The notes beneath the pieces are model-generated. The model was given only the letters and a program-made list of their open reading frames with translations, was not told the origin of the DNA and ran no database searches. Positions 9,363 through 18,145 of a stretch of DNA of 64,000 nucleotides are shown in pieces. A program made the translations under genes and the position numbers. Numbering within the stretch: position 1 is the first letter of the stretch; the number at the start of each line of letters is the position of its first letter. The DNA comes from Azospirillum doebereinerae (GTDB lineage Bacteria > Pseudomonadota > Alphaproteobacteria > Azospirillales > Azospirillaceae), in assembly GCF_003989665.1 (NCBI RefSeq), contig NZ_RZIJ01000012.1:124001-188000 (forward strand), given 5' to 3'.

Positions 9363-11426
9363 ATGCTCCGGATATTTTGCAATGCAGCACACCGGGCCGC
9401 GATCGCGGCTCCGCTGCGGCGGAACCTTCTGGGGGCCTTGGGTTTCGCGGTGGTTTCCACCGTGCTGCCCGACGGGATGGGCGCTGTGCGCCCGGCCCTT
9501 GCCTCCCTCGTCATCCACGCGCCGGACGGCCAGCCCGTCGTCCCGCCCGGCACCGAATCCGCGTCCGAACCGCTGCTTTTGGCGGCCGACGACCAGGCCC
9601 GTGCCGTCCAACTCACCGAAGAGGACGCCGACCGTTACCGCCGCATCTTCGCCTTCCAGGACCGCGCCGACTGGGGCGCCGCCGACGAGGAAATCGCCCG
9701 GCTGACCGACAAGCGGCTGATCGGCTACGTGCTGCGCCACCGCTACCTCCACCCCGACCGCAAGGCCAGCTACGACGAACTGGCGCTGTGGATGCAGCAG
9801 TACGGCGACCTCGCCGGGGCGGAGCGGGTCCACAACCTCGCCCAGCGCCGACAGCCGGCGGGGCAGCGCGCTCCCAAGGCGCCGCGCGGGGACGAGACGG
9901 TGCGGCTCAACGGCTCGCTGGAACGGCTGGGCGGCCTGCGCACCGTGTCGGCCAAGACGGAACCCGAGGACGACGCCCCCGCCGACGCGACCGCCGCCGA
10001 CAGCACCCCCGCCGAGGGTGCCGACACCGTCACCGTGGCGCCGCGCAGCCGCACGGTCAGCCGCGCCCGCGCCGACCGCGTCGCCGTGGCCCGCGTGGAC
10101 GATTTGCTGCGCGGTGGACGGGCCGGCGCCGCGCTGTCCCTGCTGGGCCAGGACGAGTTCTCCCGCACGCTCGACCCGGTGCAGTACGACGCCGCCCGCG
10201 CCCGCATCGCCGCCTCGCTCTACTACGCGGGCGAGACGACCCAGGCCCTGGCGCTCGCCTCGGCCAGCGCGGCGCGGTCGGGCGACGCCCTGCCGGAGGC
10301 GCATTGGATCGCCGGGCTGTCGGCATGGCGCCTCAAGCAGATCGACCGGGCTTCGCGCCATTTCGACGGCATGGCCGCCGCGTCGCCGCGCTCCCCCTGG
10401 ATGGCCGCCGCCGCCGACTATTGGGCCGCCCGCGCCCACGCCAAGCGCGGCCGCAACCGCGAGGCGACGGCGCATCTGACCGCCGCCGCCCGTTACCCGC
10501 ACACCTTCTATGGGCTGGTCGCCCTGCGCAGCCTGGGCCGCATGGATCCGGTGCAGTGGCAGGCGCCGGAACTGACCGGCGTTCAACTGGAGGCGCTGGC
10601 CCGCAAGCCCGCCGGGCTGCGCGCCATCGCCCTGCTCCAGACCGGCCAGCGCGCCCTGGCGGAACTGGAGCTGCAACGCATCCATCCGCAGGGCGACCCG
10701 CTGGTCGAGCAGGCGCTGGTCAGCCTCGCCGACCGGGCCGGGCTGCCGACGCTGTCGCTGCGGCTGGGCAACGCGGTGGCCGGGCCGGGCGGTGCCCCCT
10801 ACGCGGCGGCGCTCTACCCCCTTCCCTACTGGAAGCCGCGCGACGGCTTCGCGCTGGACCGCGCGCTGGTCTTCGCGGTGATGCGGCAGGAATCGCGCTT
10901 CGACCCCCGGCTGGTCAGTTCGGCCGGCGCCACCGGGCTGATGCAGATCCTCCCCAGCACCGCCCAGCACGTGCAGGAGCGCAACGCCGACATCAACAGC
11001 GCCGACACCGACCGCGCCGCGCTGTTCGATCCGGCCCGCAACATGGAGCTGGGGCAGCGCTACCTGAACGAGCTGCTGGGCATGCCCGACATCGGCGGCA
11101 ACCTGTTCCTGGCCGCCGCCGCCTACAACGCGGGTCCCGGCACGCTGGCGCGCTGGCGCCGCGAGCTGAACGAGGTCGCCGACCCGCTGCTCTTCATCGA
11201 GAGCCTGCCCTTCGGCGAAACCCGCGACTATGTGGAGAAGGTGCTGGCGAATTTCTGGATCTACCGGCTGCGGCTGGGCCAGGAAACCGCCTCGCTGGAC
11301 GCCGTCGCCGCCGGCAAATGGCCGGTCTACACTTCGGCGGACACCCACCCGACGCAGGTCGCCACCCAGCCGGAGCCCCCGGTCGAGACCGTGGCGGAGC
11401 GGGAGACGGACGCGCCAACGCCCTGA
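9363..11426 (+). CDS. Soluble lytic murein transglycosylase (Slt-like)
   Basis: About 687 residues. An N-terminal hydrophobic export signal (LLGALGFAVVSTVLP) is followed by an alpha-helical superhelix region and a C-terminal SLT domain. The SLT motif is FAVMRQESRFDP with catalytic Glu510, then GLMQILPSTAQ and AAAYNAGPGTLARW. It cleaves peptidoglycan glycan strands to 1,6-anhydro-muropeptides in the periplasm. I chose ATG 9363 because it puts the signal peptide near the N-terminus; GTG 9357 and TTG 9276 are upstream in-frame alternatives. A palindromic repeat follows immediately. Confidence 0.92.
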   Translation: MLRIFCNAAHRAAIAAPLRRNLLGALGFAVVSTVLPDGMGAVRPALASLVIHAPDGQPVVPPGTESASEPLLLAADDQARAVQLTEEDADRYRRIFAFQDRADWGAADEEIARLTDKRLIGYVLRHRYLHPDRKASYDELALWMQQYGDLAGAERVHNLAQRRQPAGQRAPKAPRGDETVRLNGSLERLGGLRTVSAKTEPEDDAPADATAADSTPAEGADTVTVAPRSRTVSRARADRVAVARVDDLLRGGRAGAALSLLGQDEFSRTLDPVQYDAARARIAASLYYAGETTQALALASASAARSGDALPEAHWIAGLSAWRLKQIDRASRHFDGMAAASPRSPWMAAAADYWAARAHAKRGRNREATAHLTAAARYPHTFYGLVALRSLGRMDPVQWQAPELTGVQLEALARKPAGLRAIALLQTGQRALAELELQRIHPQGDPLVEQALVSLADRAGLPTLSLRLGNAVAGPGGAPYAAALYPLPYWKPRDGFALDRALVFAVMRQESRFDPRLVSSAGATGLMQILPSTAQHVQERNADINSADTDRAALFDPARNMELGQRYLNELLGMPDIGGNLFLAAAAYNAGPGTLARWRRELNEVADPLLFIESLPFGETRDYVEKVLANFWIYRLRLGQETASLDAVAAGKWPVYTSADTHPTQVATQPEPPVETVAERETDAPTP

Positions 11427-11432
11427 GAAAAG

Positions 11433-11552
11433 GCTAGCCCCCTCCCTAACCCTCCCCCGCCTTTGGCGGGAGAGGGAACCCCGCCGAACGCCGACAAAAG
11501 TCCAGCCCCCTGTCCCGCTGCCAAGCGGGGGAGGGATGGGGAGGGGGCTAGC
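11433..11552. repeat. Intergenic palindromic repeat (REP/BIME-like), member 2
   Basis: A 120-base element with outer arms GCTAGCCCCCTCCC and GGGGAGGGGGCTAGC, inner arms of the CCCTCCCCCGCC / GGCGGGAGAGGG type, and the central core CCGCCGAACGCCGACAA. It lies between the convergent transglycosylase and EAL genes. Core and arms are shared with members at 16639 and 63053. Confidence 0.88.
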
Positions 11553-11586
11553 AGGGCAGAACCCGCTCAGACAGTAACCAGACCCT

Positions 11587-13257
11587 TTACTCCCAGCTCA
11601 CCTGCTTGCCGGTGCGCCGTGCCGGGCGGGACGGCATGCCCTGGTCGAGGTTCGACAGGCTCGCGGACGGCTTCCCGAACAGGTAGCCTTGCCCGTAGCG
11701 GACGCCGAGCTGCCGCAGATGGTGGAGTTGCGCGTCCGTCTCGACCTGCTCGGCGATCAACTCGATGTTGATGTGACGGGCGATCTCGACGATGGAGTGC
11801 AGGATGGCGCGGTCGCGGCTGTTGGTCAGGGCGCCCCGCACGATCCGGCCGTCCAGCTTGGCATAATCGACTCGCAGCTCGTTGAGCGACAGGAACGAGG
11901 TCGTGCCGCTGCCCACGTCGTCCAGGCAGACCCGCAGCCCCATCCGCCGCAGCCGGTCGAGCGTCTGGTTCAAACCACGGAAGTCATGGACGGCGGCGGT
12001 CTCCGTCACCTCGATCAGCAGCTTGCGGGCGATGATGCCGTAAGGGCGCAGCACGGTCTGCAACTGCTCCACCATCAGCGGGCTGTTCAGCGTCACCGCC
12101 GACAGGTTGATGGCGATGTCGGGGATCGCGCGCTTCTGGTCGTGGGCGGCCTTCAGCGCGTCGAGCGCGGTCTGGAGGACCAGCAGGTCGAGATCGCAGA
12201 TCAGCCCGACCCGCTCGGCGAAGGCGATGAACTCGGCCGGGGACGCGCTGTCGCCGACCCGCATCAGGGCCTCGACGTGGTGCAGCTTGCCGGTCACCAG
12301 ATTGACGATGGGTTGGTAGGCCAGATGGAAGTCCCGCTGCTCCAGGATGCGCCGGACCTGCCCGACGCGGCCGATGGTGCTTTGCAGCATGTCCACCACC
12401 GCGCTGTTGACGTCGGCGATGCCGAGCGCGCCGGGCCGGCCGGCGGCGAAGGTCTGCAACGTGTAGGATAGGGCGCGGGCCACGTCGGACAGCGGCATGT
12501 CGCCGCCCTGGACCGGAAGCTGCCAGACGTGGAGAGCGTCGCACAGATCGTCCGCGCCATGGCGAACCAACAGCCGGCCGATGTCCGACGCGATCTCCTC
12601 GCGCGTCAGGTCGGCGTTGTGGAGGACCGCGTAGCGTTCGTCGTTCAGGCGGACCGCCGCGTCGCCGTTGGACGAGACCGACAGCAGATACGCCTCGACG
12701 TCGCCCCGTATCGCGTCGCTCGCGGGCATGCCCGCCAAGCCCTCGACCGCCAGCAGCGACAGCCGCTGGTCGTGCTCGGCGACGCCGGCCACGGAAAGAC
12801 GGCGTTCCAGGCTCTCGACGAAAATCTTCAGTTCCGGCAGGCATCGGCCCGCCATGCGCTCCGTCAGGCCCGAGGCGATGGTGAAGCCCAGAAAGCAGCG
12901 GTTCGGGTGGTTCGGCAACCGGCAGCCGCCCATCATCATGGCCGAGCGTTGGCCGGCGACGGTCCTCATCACCACATGGGTCAGGTCGAGTTTGCCGCCT
13001 TCGATCAGGCGCGCCAGCAGCATGCGGATGAAGGCGTGCTCCTCGGCGGGCAGCAGATCGAACAGGGACTGGCCGACCAGATCCTCGGTGGTGCGGTCGG
13101 TCAGACCGCAGCGCGCGCCGGCCGCGAAGGCGATGCGCCCATCGTCGTCGGTTTCCAGAAGAAGATGCGCCGACGCGAAGGCGAAGGCCACGAAGCGGTC
13201 ATGGCGCAGCGTCGCCGGAATGGCCGGGTGGCGGCCGGGATTTTTGCCGGTGCTCAT
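11587..13257 (-). CDS. EAL-domain cyclic-di-GMP phosphodiesterase with N-terminal PAS-like domain
   Basis: A 556-residue cytoplasmic protein. A PAS-like sensor covers roughly 20-130, a middle region of unclear fold 140-300, and an EAL domain 308-540. The catalytic set is intact: Glu329 of EAL (VEALMR), Asn384 (INLS), Glu416 (EVTET), Asp446-Asp447 (DDVGSG), Lys467 (KLDG) and Glu503 (AEQVET), with the final QGYLFGKP. It should hydrolyse cyclic di-GMP to pGpG and favour motility over biofilm. I see no GGDEF domain. The stop faces the transglycosylase gene and the promoter side faces an AT-rich gap. Confidence 0.93.
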   Translation of the reverse strand: MSTGKNPGRHPAIPATLRHDRFVAFAFASAHLLLETDDDGRIAFAAGARCGLTDRTTEDLVGQSLFDLLPAEEHAFIRMLLARLIEGGKLDLTHVVMRTVAGQRSAMMMGGCRLPNHPNRCFLGFTIASGLTERMAGRCLPELKIFVESLERRLSVAGVAEHDQRLSLLAVEGLAGMPASDAIRGDVEAYLLSVSSNGDAAVRLNDERYAVLHNADLTREEIASDIGRLLVRHGADDLCDALHVWQLPVQGGDMPLSDVARALSYTLQTFAAGRPGALGIADVNSAVVDMLQSTIGRVGQVRRILEQRDFHLAYQPIVNLVTGKLHHVEALMRVGDSASPAEFIAFAERVGLICDLDLLVLQTALDALKAAHDQKRAIPDIAINLSAVTLNSPLMVEQLQTVLRPYGIIARKLLIEVTETAAVHDFRGLNQTLDRLRRMGLRVCLDDVGSGTTSFLSLNELRVDYAKLDGRIVRGALTNSRDRAILHSIVEIARHINIELIAEQVETDAQLHHLRQLGVRYGQGYLFGKPSASLSNLDQGMPSRPARRTGKQVSWE

Positions 13258-13834
13258 GGATTCGTTCTTCTTCGCGGACAGAAGTCATGATGGACGCGCC
13301 GTCGGCGTTCCACCCCGTCAAGCCGGTGAGCGCGTCCGTGCGGGCCGCTTGCGCGCCGGGTGCCGGGCCTTCCTCATGCCGGAGGCGGGAAACCGGTGCA
13401 GCCTCCGGCTTTCGGGCAAGGACACGACAGGCCATGAACGCTTCGTCGAGCCATGATGACGCTTCACTCCCCCCAAGGTGTTCGACGTCCGGGGAGAAGC
13501 ACAGACACCATACAATTAAAATGCCCGCCCTATCCCCAGGAATGGTGGATAGATTGAATTTGTTAAAAAATATTTAGCCTGAATAAATCCAGTGGAATAA
13601 TGGCCATTAACCAACATCGAACATTATGATGGTTAACGTAATTAATGAGCTTATTGACATATAAGATCCTGAAATGTTGATTTGAAAAAGGCAGGGGCGG
13701 GTGGTCGACGGGGATGCGTCCCCCTCCATGATCGTACCCTTGAACTATCCCAGGAACGGCGCCTTCTGCTAAGCAGAACCCAACTGCACGCGCACCATAC
13801 CGCCCAGCGTGGCCGCCACTCCACGGACGATCCG
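13258..13834. other. Long intergenic region with an AT-rich core
   Basis: About 580 bases between divergent genes. The part from about 13500 to 13690 is strikingly AT-rich for this genome. It includes an inverted repeat TTAACCA (13607-13613) / TGGTTAA (13630-13636) and a TTGACA hexamer at 13654-13659 without a clean -10. A 96-codon frame near 13287-13577 has no family match or ribosome site that I trust. I see no RNA gene. Confidence 0.6.
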
Positions 13835-14815
13835 ATGACGCCCCTCCACGCCGCGCTGACGCGCCTGCCCGGCCTCGCCGCCCTTTCCGCCGACGCGCTG
13901 GAACCGATGCCGCTCAAGGGCGTCGCCCACGACCATGTCCGGCTGCGCGGCCACGGCCTCGTCGCCCGCGTTCCGCGCTGGAGCCAGATGGGCCTCGACC
14001 CGCTGGCGGCGCTCGACCATCAGGCCACCGCCTTCCGCCGCGCCGAGCCGTCCGGCCACACCCCGCGCCTCGTGGCGCTGTTGCCGCCGGGCGAGGGACT
14101 GCCGATGGGCGCCCTGCTGGTGACGGAGATTCTCGGTCGCACGCCGCGCCTGCCGTCGGACATGCCGGCCATCGCCCGCGCCCTGGCGGCCCTGCACCGC
14201 CTGCCGGTTCCCGCCGACCCCGCCCCCCTGCCCGCCCCCGCCGACCCGGTCGCGGCGTTGCTGGCGCAGGTCGAACGCCAGGCCGCGTGGTTCGCCGGCG
14301 CCGCGCTCTCCCCGGACGCCCGCCGCCTGATCGACGCGGAGCTGGACGCCGCCCGCGCGGCCCAACCCGCCGGCCCACATCCCGTCACGCCGGTCGGGGT
14401 GGACACGCACCCCGGAAATTTCCTGATCGACGCCGACGGCAAGGCGTGGTTCACCGATCTGGAGAAGCTGCAATACGGCCACCCCGCCATGGATCTGGCG
14501 CATGCCAGCCTCTACACCTCGACCAAATGGGATCCGGCGGTGGACACCGTGCTGACCGACGCCGAGGTCGCGGCCTTTCACGCCGCCTGGGTGGACGCGG
14601 TGCCCGCCGCGTTGGCCGAGGCGGTGCGGCCGGGGCTGAAACCCTTGCGGCGCCTTACCTGGCTGCGCACGTTGTCGTGGATGGCCCGCTGGTCGCGCGA
14701 GGGCACCGCCCTGTCGCCCGGCATGCCCGAGCCTCTGCGCGCGCACATGGACGCCCACGCCGCCGACATCCTGCGCGCCGAACGGATCGAACGGGTCCGC
14801 CGCGATTGGCAGTAG
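13835..14815 (+). CDS. APH-family small-molecule kinase
   Basis: A 326-residue member of the aminoglycoside/choline phosphotransferase fold. The catalytic loop is VGVDTHPGNFLID, where Asp and Asn of the D-x-H-x-x-N core are kept although the usual preceding His is replaced. The metal-binding Asp follows in WFTDLEKLQYG, then the helix DLAHASLY. It likely phosphorylates a hydroxyl of a small metabolite with ATP; the substrate cannot be told. I chose ATG 13835 over an upstream frame start at 13682, since the extra 51 residues look non-coding. A TPR protein gene follows about 110 bases later. Confidence 0.8.
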   Translation: MTPLHAALTRLPGLAALSADALEPMPLKGVAHDHVRLRGHGLVARVPRWSQMGLDPLAALDHQATAFRRAEPSGHTPRLVALLPPGEGLPMGALLVTEILGRTPRLPSDMPAIARALAALHRLPVPADPAPLPAPADPVAALLAQVERQAAWFAGAALSPDARRLIDAELDAARAAQPAGPHPVTPVGVDTHPGNFLIDADGKAWFTDLEKLQYGHPAMDLAHASLYTSTKWDPAVDTVLTDAEVAAFHAAWVDAVPAALAEAVRPGLKPLRRLTWLRTLSWMARWSREGTALSPGMPEPLRAHMDAHAADILRAERIERVRRDWQ

Positions 14816-14924
14816 ATCTTTTCCCCCGATTGCGTGGTTAATGGAGGACGCAAGCGACTCCGGTCCCAGGGGCCGGGGGCGCGAATCCGATGGCGAACCT
14901 CATGGCGCGCAAGGTGGACAGGGC

Positions 14925-16622
14925 ATGAAGACTTTCCGGATTGGGTCGCGGCTGGGAGCCGCTTTGGTGCTTTCCGCGCTCGCCCTGTCGGCCGAGGCGG
15001 CGGGGCCGCCGGACCAGGCGTCCACCGCCACCGGCAGCTATCTGGCAGGACGCTTCGCCCAGCACCAGGACGACTGGACCGCCGCGGCGGTCTACACGGG
15101 CCACGCGCTGTCGGCCGATCCCGATGACCTTCCCCTGCTGCGCCGCTCCTTCCTGCTGAAGCTGGGCGAGGGGCGGATCGACGAGGCGCTGGCGCTCGCC
15201 ACCCGCACGCTCGGCCAGGACGGCGACCCGCAGATGGCGCTGGCGCTGCTCGCCGCCGACCATCTCGTCGCCGGCCGGCTGGACGAGGCCGAGGCGACCA
15301 CCGCGAAGATGCCGCCCGACGGGCTCGGCAAATTCGTCGGCCCGCTGATGAGGGGATGGCTGGCGGCCGGGCGCGGCCAAACCGACCGCGCGCTTGAAGC
15401 GCTGAACCCCTTGTCCGCCATCGGCGGGTTCGGGGCGCTGTACAACCTGCACGCCGGCCTGATCCTCGACCTCGCCGGCCGCAACGAGGACGCGGCGGCC
15501 CGCTACGCCAAGGTGACGGAGACCGAGGCGCCGCTGCGCGTCGTGCAGATCGTCGGGAACTTCCTGGAGCGCACCGGCCGCGCGGCCGAGGCGCGCAAGC
15601 TGTACGAAGCGTTCCAGTCCGGAAGCCCCGACAGCCAACTGGTCGAGCCGGCCCTGAAGTCCCTGTCCGCCGGCGCCGTTCCCGCCCGCATGGTCGGCGA
15701 CGCCCGGCAGGGCATGGCGGAGGCCCTGTTCGACCTGGGCAGCGCCCTGCACCACGAGGGGGCTGCGGAAACCGCCCTGCTGTTCGGCCGCATCGCCCTG
15801 CATCTGCGCCAGGACATGCCGCTGGCCCGGCTGATGATCGGCGACATCATGGAGGAGCGCGACCACCACGAGGACGCGCTGGCCGAATACAAGCCGCTGC
15901 TGGACAACCCGGTGCTCGGCTGGACGGCGCGGATGCGGTCGGTCGACGCGCTCGCCCGCATGGAGCGCAACGACGAGGCCATCGCCGCGTTGAAGGCGCT
16001 GACCGCCGAGCGGCCGGAACGCACCGACGCGATGATCCGGCTGGGGGACCTCTACCGCTACGCCAAGCGCTTCGGGGAGGCCGCCGACACCTACGGCGCC
16101 GCGCTATCCCGGCTGGGCACCCCGCAGGAGCGGCATTGGCCGGTGCTGTACGCCCGCGCCATGGCCCTCGAAAAGGTCAACCGCTGGCCGGAGGCCGAGG
16201 CCGACCTGAAGACGGCGCTGTCCCTGAAGCCGGAGGAGGCGTCGCTTCTGAACTTCCTCGGCTACAGCTGGATCGACCGGGGGCTCAACCTCGACAAGGC
16301 CAAGGCGATGGTCGAGCGGGCGGTGGAGCTGAAGCCGCGCGACGGCTACATCGTCGACAGCCTCGGCTGGGCGCTGTTCAGCCTGGGCGACTACGCGGGC
16401 GCCGTGACCAAGCTGGAACGCGCGGTGGAGTTGAAGCCGCTCGATCCCACCATCAACGACCATCTCGGCGACGCCTATTGGCGCGTCGGCCGCCGCAACG
16501 AGGCGCGTTTCCAGTGGACCCGCGCGCTGCGCAACGCCGACGCCGACACGCCCAAGGACGCGATCCAGGAGAAGCTGGACAAGGGCCTGCCCGACAAGCA
16601 GGCGGCGGCGGTGAAGCCGTAG
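14925..16622 (+). CDS. Secreted tetratricopeptide-repeat protein
   Basis: About 565 residues. It begins with a signal peptide (MKTFRIGSRLGAALVLSALA, cleaved near AEAAG) and is otherwise built of TPR-like helical pairs. The clearest are in the C-terminal third, for example LNFLGYSWIDRGLNLDKA and VDSLGWALFSLGDYAGAVTK. Such proteins scaffold protein complexes in the periplasm or at the outer membrane. ATG 14925 follows AAGGTGGACAGGG; an upstream in-frame ATG at 14841 would hide the signal peptide. No partner gene is obvious. A palindromic repeat follows. Confidence 0.88.
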   Translation: MKTFRIGSRLGAALVLSALALSAEAAGPPDQASTATGSYLAGRFAQHQDDWTAAAVYTGHALSADPDDLPLLRRSFLLKLGEGRIDEALALATRTLGQDGDPQMALALLAADHLVAGRLDEAEATTAKMPPDGLGKFVGPLMRGWLAAGRGQTDRALEALNPLSAIGGFGALYNLHAGLILDLAGRNEDAAARYAKVTETEAPLRVVQIVGNFLERTGRAAEARKLYEAFQSGSPDSQLVEPALKSLSAGAVPARMVGDARQGMAEALFDLGSALHHEGAAETALLFGRIALHLRQDMPLARLMIGDIMEERDHHEDALAEYKPLLDNPVLGWTARMRSVDALARMERNDEAIAALKALTAERPERTDAMIRLGDLYRYAKRFGEAADTYGAALSRLGTPQERHWPVLYARAMALEKVNRWPEAEADLKTALSLKPEEASLLNFLGYSWIDRGLNLDKAKAMVERAVELKPRDGYIVDSLGWALFSLGDYAGAVTKLERAVELKPLDPTINDHLGDAYWRVGRRNEARFQWTRALRNADADTPKDAIQEKLDKGLPDKQAAAVKP

Positions 16623-16638
16623 GGTCGCGCGGCCCCGT

Positions 16639-16750
16639 TTGCCCCCTCCCCGTCCCTCCCCCGCTTCGCGGGAGAGGGGGCAGGACCCTTGCCAGCGTTC
16701 GGCGGAGTTCCCTCTCCCGCGAAGCGGGGGAGGTTTAGGGAGGGGGCAAG
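16639..16750. repeat. Intergenic palindromic repeat (REP/BIME-like), member 3, inverted orientation
   Basis: A 112-base element with outer arms TGCCCCCTCCC and GGGAGGGGGCA, and inner hairpins CCCCCGCTTCGCGGGAG and CTCCCGCGAAGCGGGGG. The core, read on the minus strand, is CTCCGCCGAACGCTGGCAAG, nearly the same as in members 2 and 4. It sits between convergent genes. Confidence 0.88.
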
Positions 16751-16757
16751 CGCAAGC

Positions 16758-17180
16758 TCACTCCACCGACGCCACGGCGCTTTCGCCCGCCAGGAAGGGC
16801 TTGTAGAGGGCGTCGGTTTCCTGGATGTGCTCGATGAACCATTCCTTCAGCAGCAGGATCAGATCCATCCGCAGCATGGTGGTGTTGTCGCCCTCGAAGT
16901 CGTGCTGGAGCTTCTCCACCTCGCCGGCGAAATAGCGGTGGGCGGCGAGATGGGCGTCCAGATCGGGATAGCGGCGGCGCAGCATCAGCGTCTCCTCCCG
17001 CGCGAAGTGAACGGCGACATAAGCGCGCAGGCTGGTCAACAGAGCGCTCAGCTCCTCCCGGTTGGCCGGGGTGATGCCGCCGTCCAGCAGACCGTTGAAC
17101 AAATCCAGCAGAGTCTTGTGTTCGTCGTCGAGCACGGCGACGCCGACGCTCATCGATTCGTCCCAGGCGACCTGCGTCAT
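16758..17180 (-). CDS. Bacteriohemerythrin
   Basis: A 140-residue single-domain hemerythrin that binds O2 at a non-heme di-iron site in the cytoplasm. The ligand set is complete: His21 (DDEHK), His58 and Glu62 (HFAREE), His77 and His81 (AHLAAH), His118 and Asp123 (EHIQETD). Length is typical. Such proteins buffer or sense oxygen in microaerophilic, motile bacteria. The gene stands alone, convergent with the TPR gene and divergent from the Fic-like gene. Confidence 0.95.
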   Translation of the reverse strand: MTQVAWDESMSVGVAVLDDEHKTLLDLFNGLLDGGITPANREELSALLTSLRAYVAVHFAREETLMLRRRYPDLDAHLAAHRYFAGEVEKLQHDFEGDNTTMLRMDLILLLKEWFIEHIQETDALYKPFLAGESAVASVE

Positions 17181-17332
17181 GACTCCATCCTCCCCTTGGG
17201 CGCGCTCCTTTTCCGGGGCGGCGTCCGGCTGAACAAACGGGTTGTGGACAATCTTGACAGGGATCCTAAAACCCGCAACGGTGCCGGCTCAAGCGGCAAA
17301 TCCCCGCAGGGGGCGGCGCGCCTCCCCCTTCC

Positions 17333-18145
17333 ATGACGGCTCCGACACGGGAGACACGGCGCATGCCGCTGCTCGACGAGATCGCCGACAAGAAGCACGC
17401 GCTGGACGGTGCCCGTCCACTGCCCCAGGACACCGTCCACGACCTCGCCGACTGGTTCGAAATGGAGCTGACGGTCGCGGCGGTCGGCGTCGAGGGCGTG
17501 CCCCTGAAACGCGCCGACGTGAAGGCGGTGCTGGAGCGCGGAACCGTGCTGCGCCACCGCGCGGCCGACGAGCAGCGCTTCGTCCTGAACCATCGCGGCG
17601 CGCTGGAGTTGATGGCCCGGCTGTCCTACGAGCCGAACGGAGTGGTCGGGGAGCGCACCGTCGCCGCGTTCCACAGCGTTCTGCGGCAGGGCATCGACGA
17701 GGAGGCCGGCAAGTACCGCGACGGCCCGCCCAAGGATGACGCCACGGGAAGCGCCCCCGATCCGGCCAAGCTGCGGGTGTCGATGTCGGCGCTGTCGGGC
17801 TGGCTGCGCCGCGCCGAACCGGCGCCCGACACGGCGTTCGAGGCGCACCACCGGCTGATGGCGATCCGCCCCTTCCACGCCGGCAACGCGGCGACGGCGC
17901 TTTTGCTGTGCAACCTGATGCTCAACCGCGCCGGTTACCCGCCGGTGGTGGTGCGGGGCGAGGATCGCGCCCTCTACGCCGATCTGGTCGAGCGCGCCTG
18001 GGCGGTCGGCGACAAGACGCCCTTCCGCGACCTGATGATGCGCTTTCTCGATCAGAGCCTGGACGTCTGCCTCGTCGCGGCGGCGAAGGGACTGGTCGAG
18101 CCCGCCCGTGTGTCGAAAGACCGCGCGTCCGACGAGAACTCCTGA
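17333..18145 (+). CDS. Fic-fold protein with degenerate active site
   Basis: A 270-residue protein (269 or 259 depending on ATG 17333 or 17363) aligning to Fic/DOC AMP-transferases: LPQDTVHDLADWFEMELT near the N-terminus and LMAIRPFHAGNAATALLL (175-191) followed by LNRAGYPPVVV. The Fic motif HPFx(D/E)GNGRxxR is broken: the catalytic His is Arg179, the acidic residue Ala183, and GNGR is GNAA (184-187). The inhibitory S/TxxxEG helix has become AVGVEG. The fold is kept but AMPylation looks lost, so this is probably a pseudoenzyme or binding module. Its 3' end overlaps the convergent hydrolase gene by 94 bases. Confidence 0.78.
   Translation: MTAPTRETRRMPLLDEIADKKHALDGARPLPQDTVHDLADWFEMELTVAAVGVEGVPLKRADVKAVLERGTVLRHRAADEQRFVLNHRGALELMARLSYEPNGVVGERTVAAFHSVLRQGIDEEAGKYRDGPPKDDATGSAPDPAKLRVSMSALSGWLRRAEPAPDTAFEAHHRLMAIRPFHAGNAATALLLCNLMLNRAGYPPVVVRGEDRALYADLVERAWAVGDKTPFRDLMMRFLDQSLDVCLVAAAKGLVEPARVSKDRASDENS

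Noticed and set aside
13287-13577. A 96-codon plus-strand frame in the gap before the APH-type kinase gene.
   Set aside because: There is no ribosome site, the composition is low-complexity and it runs into the AT-rich island; nothing resembles a known family.
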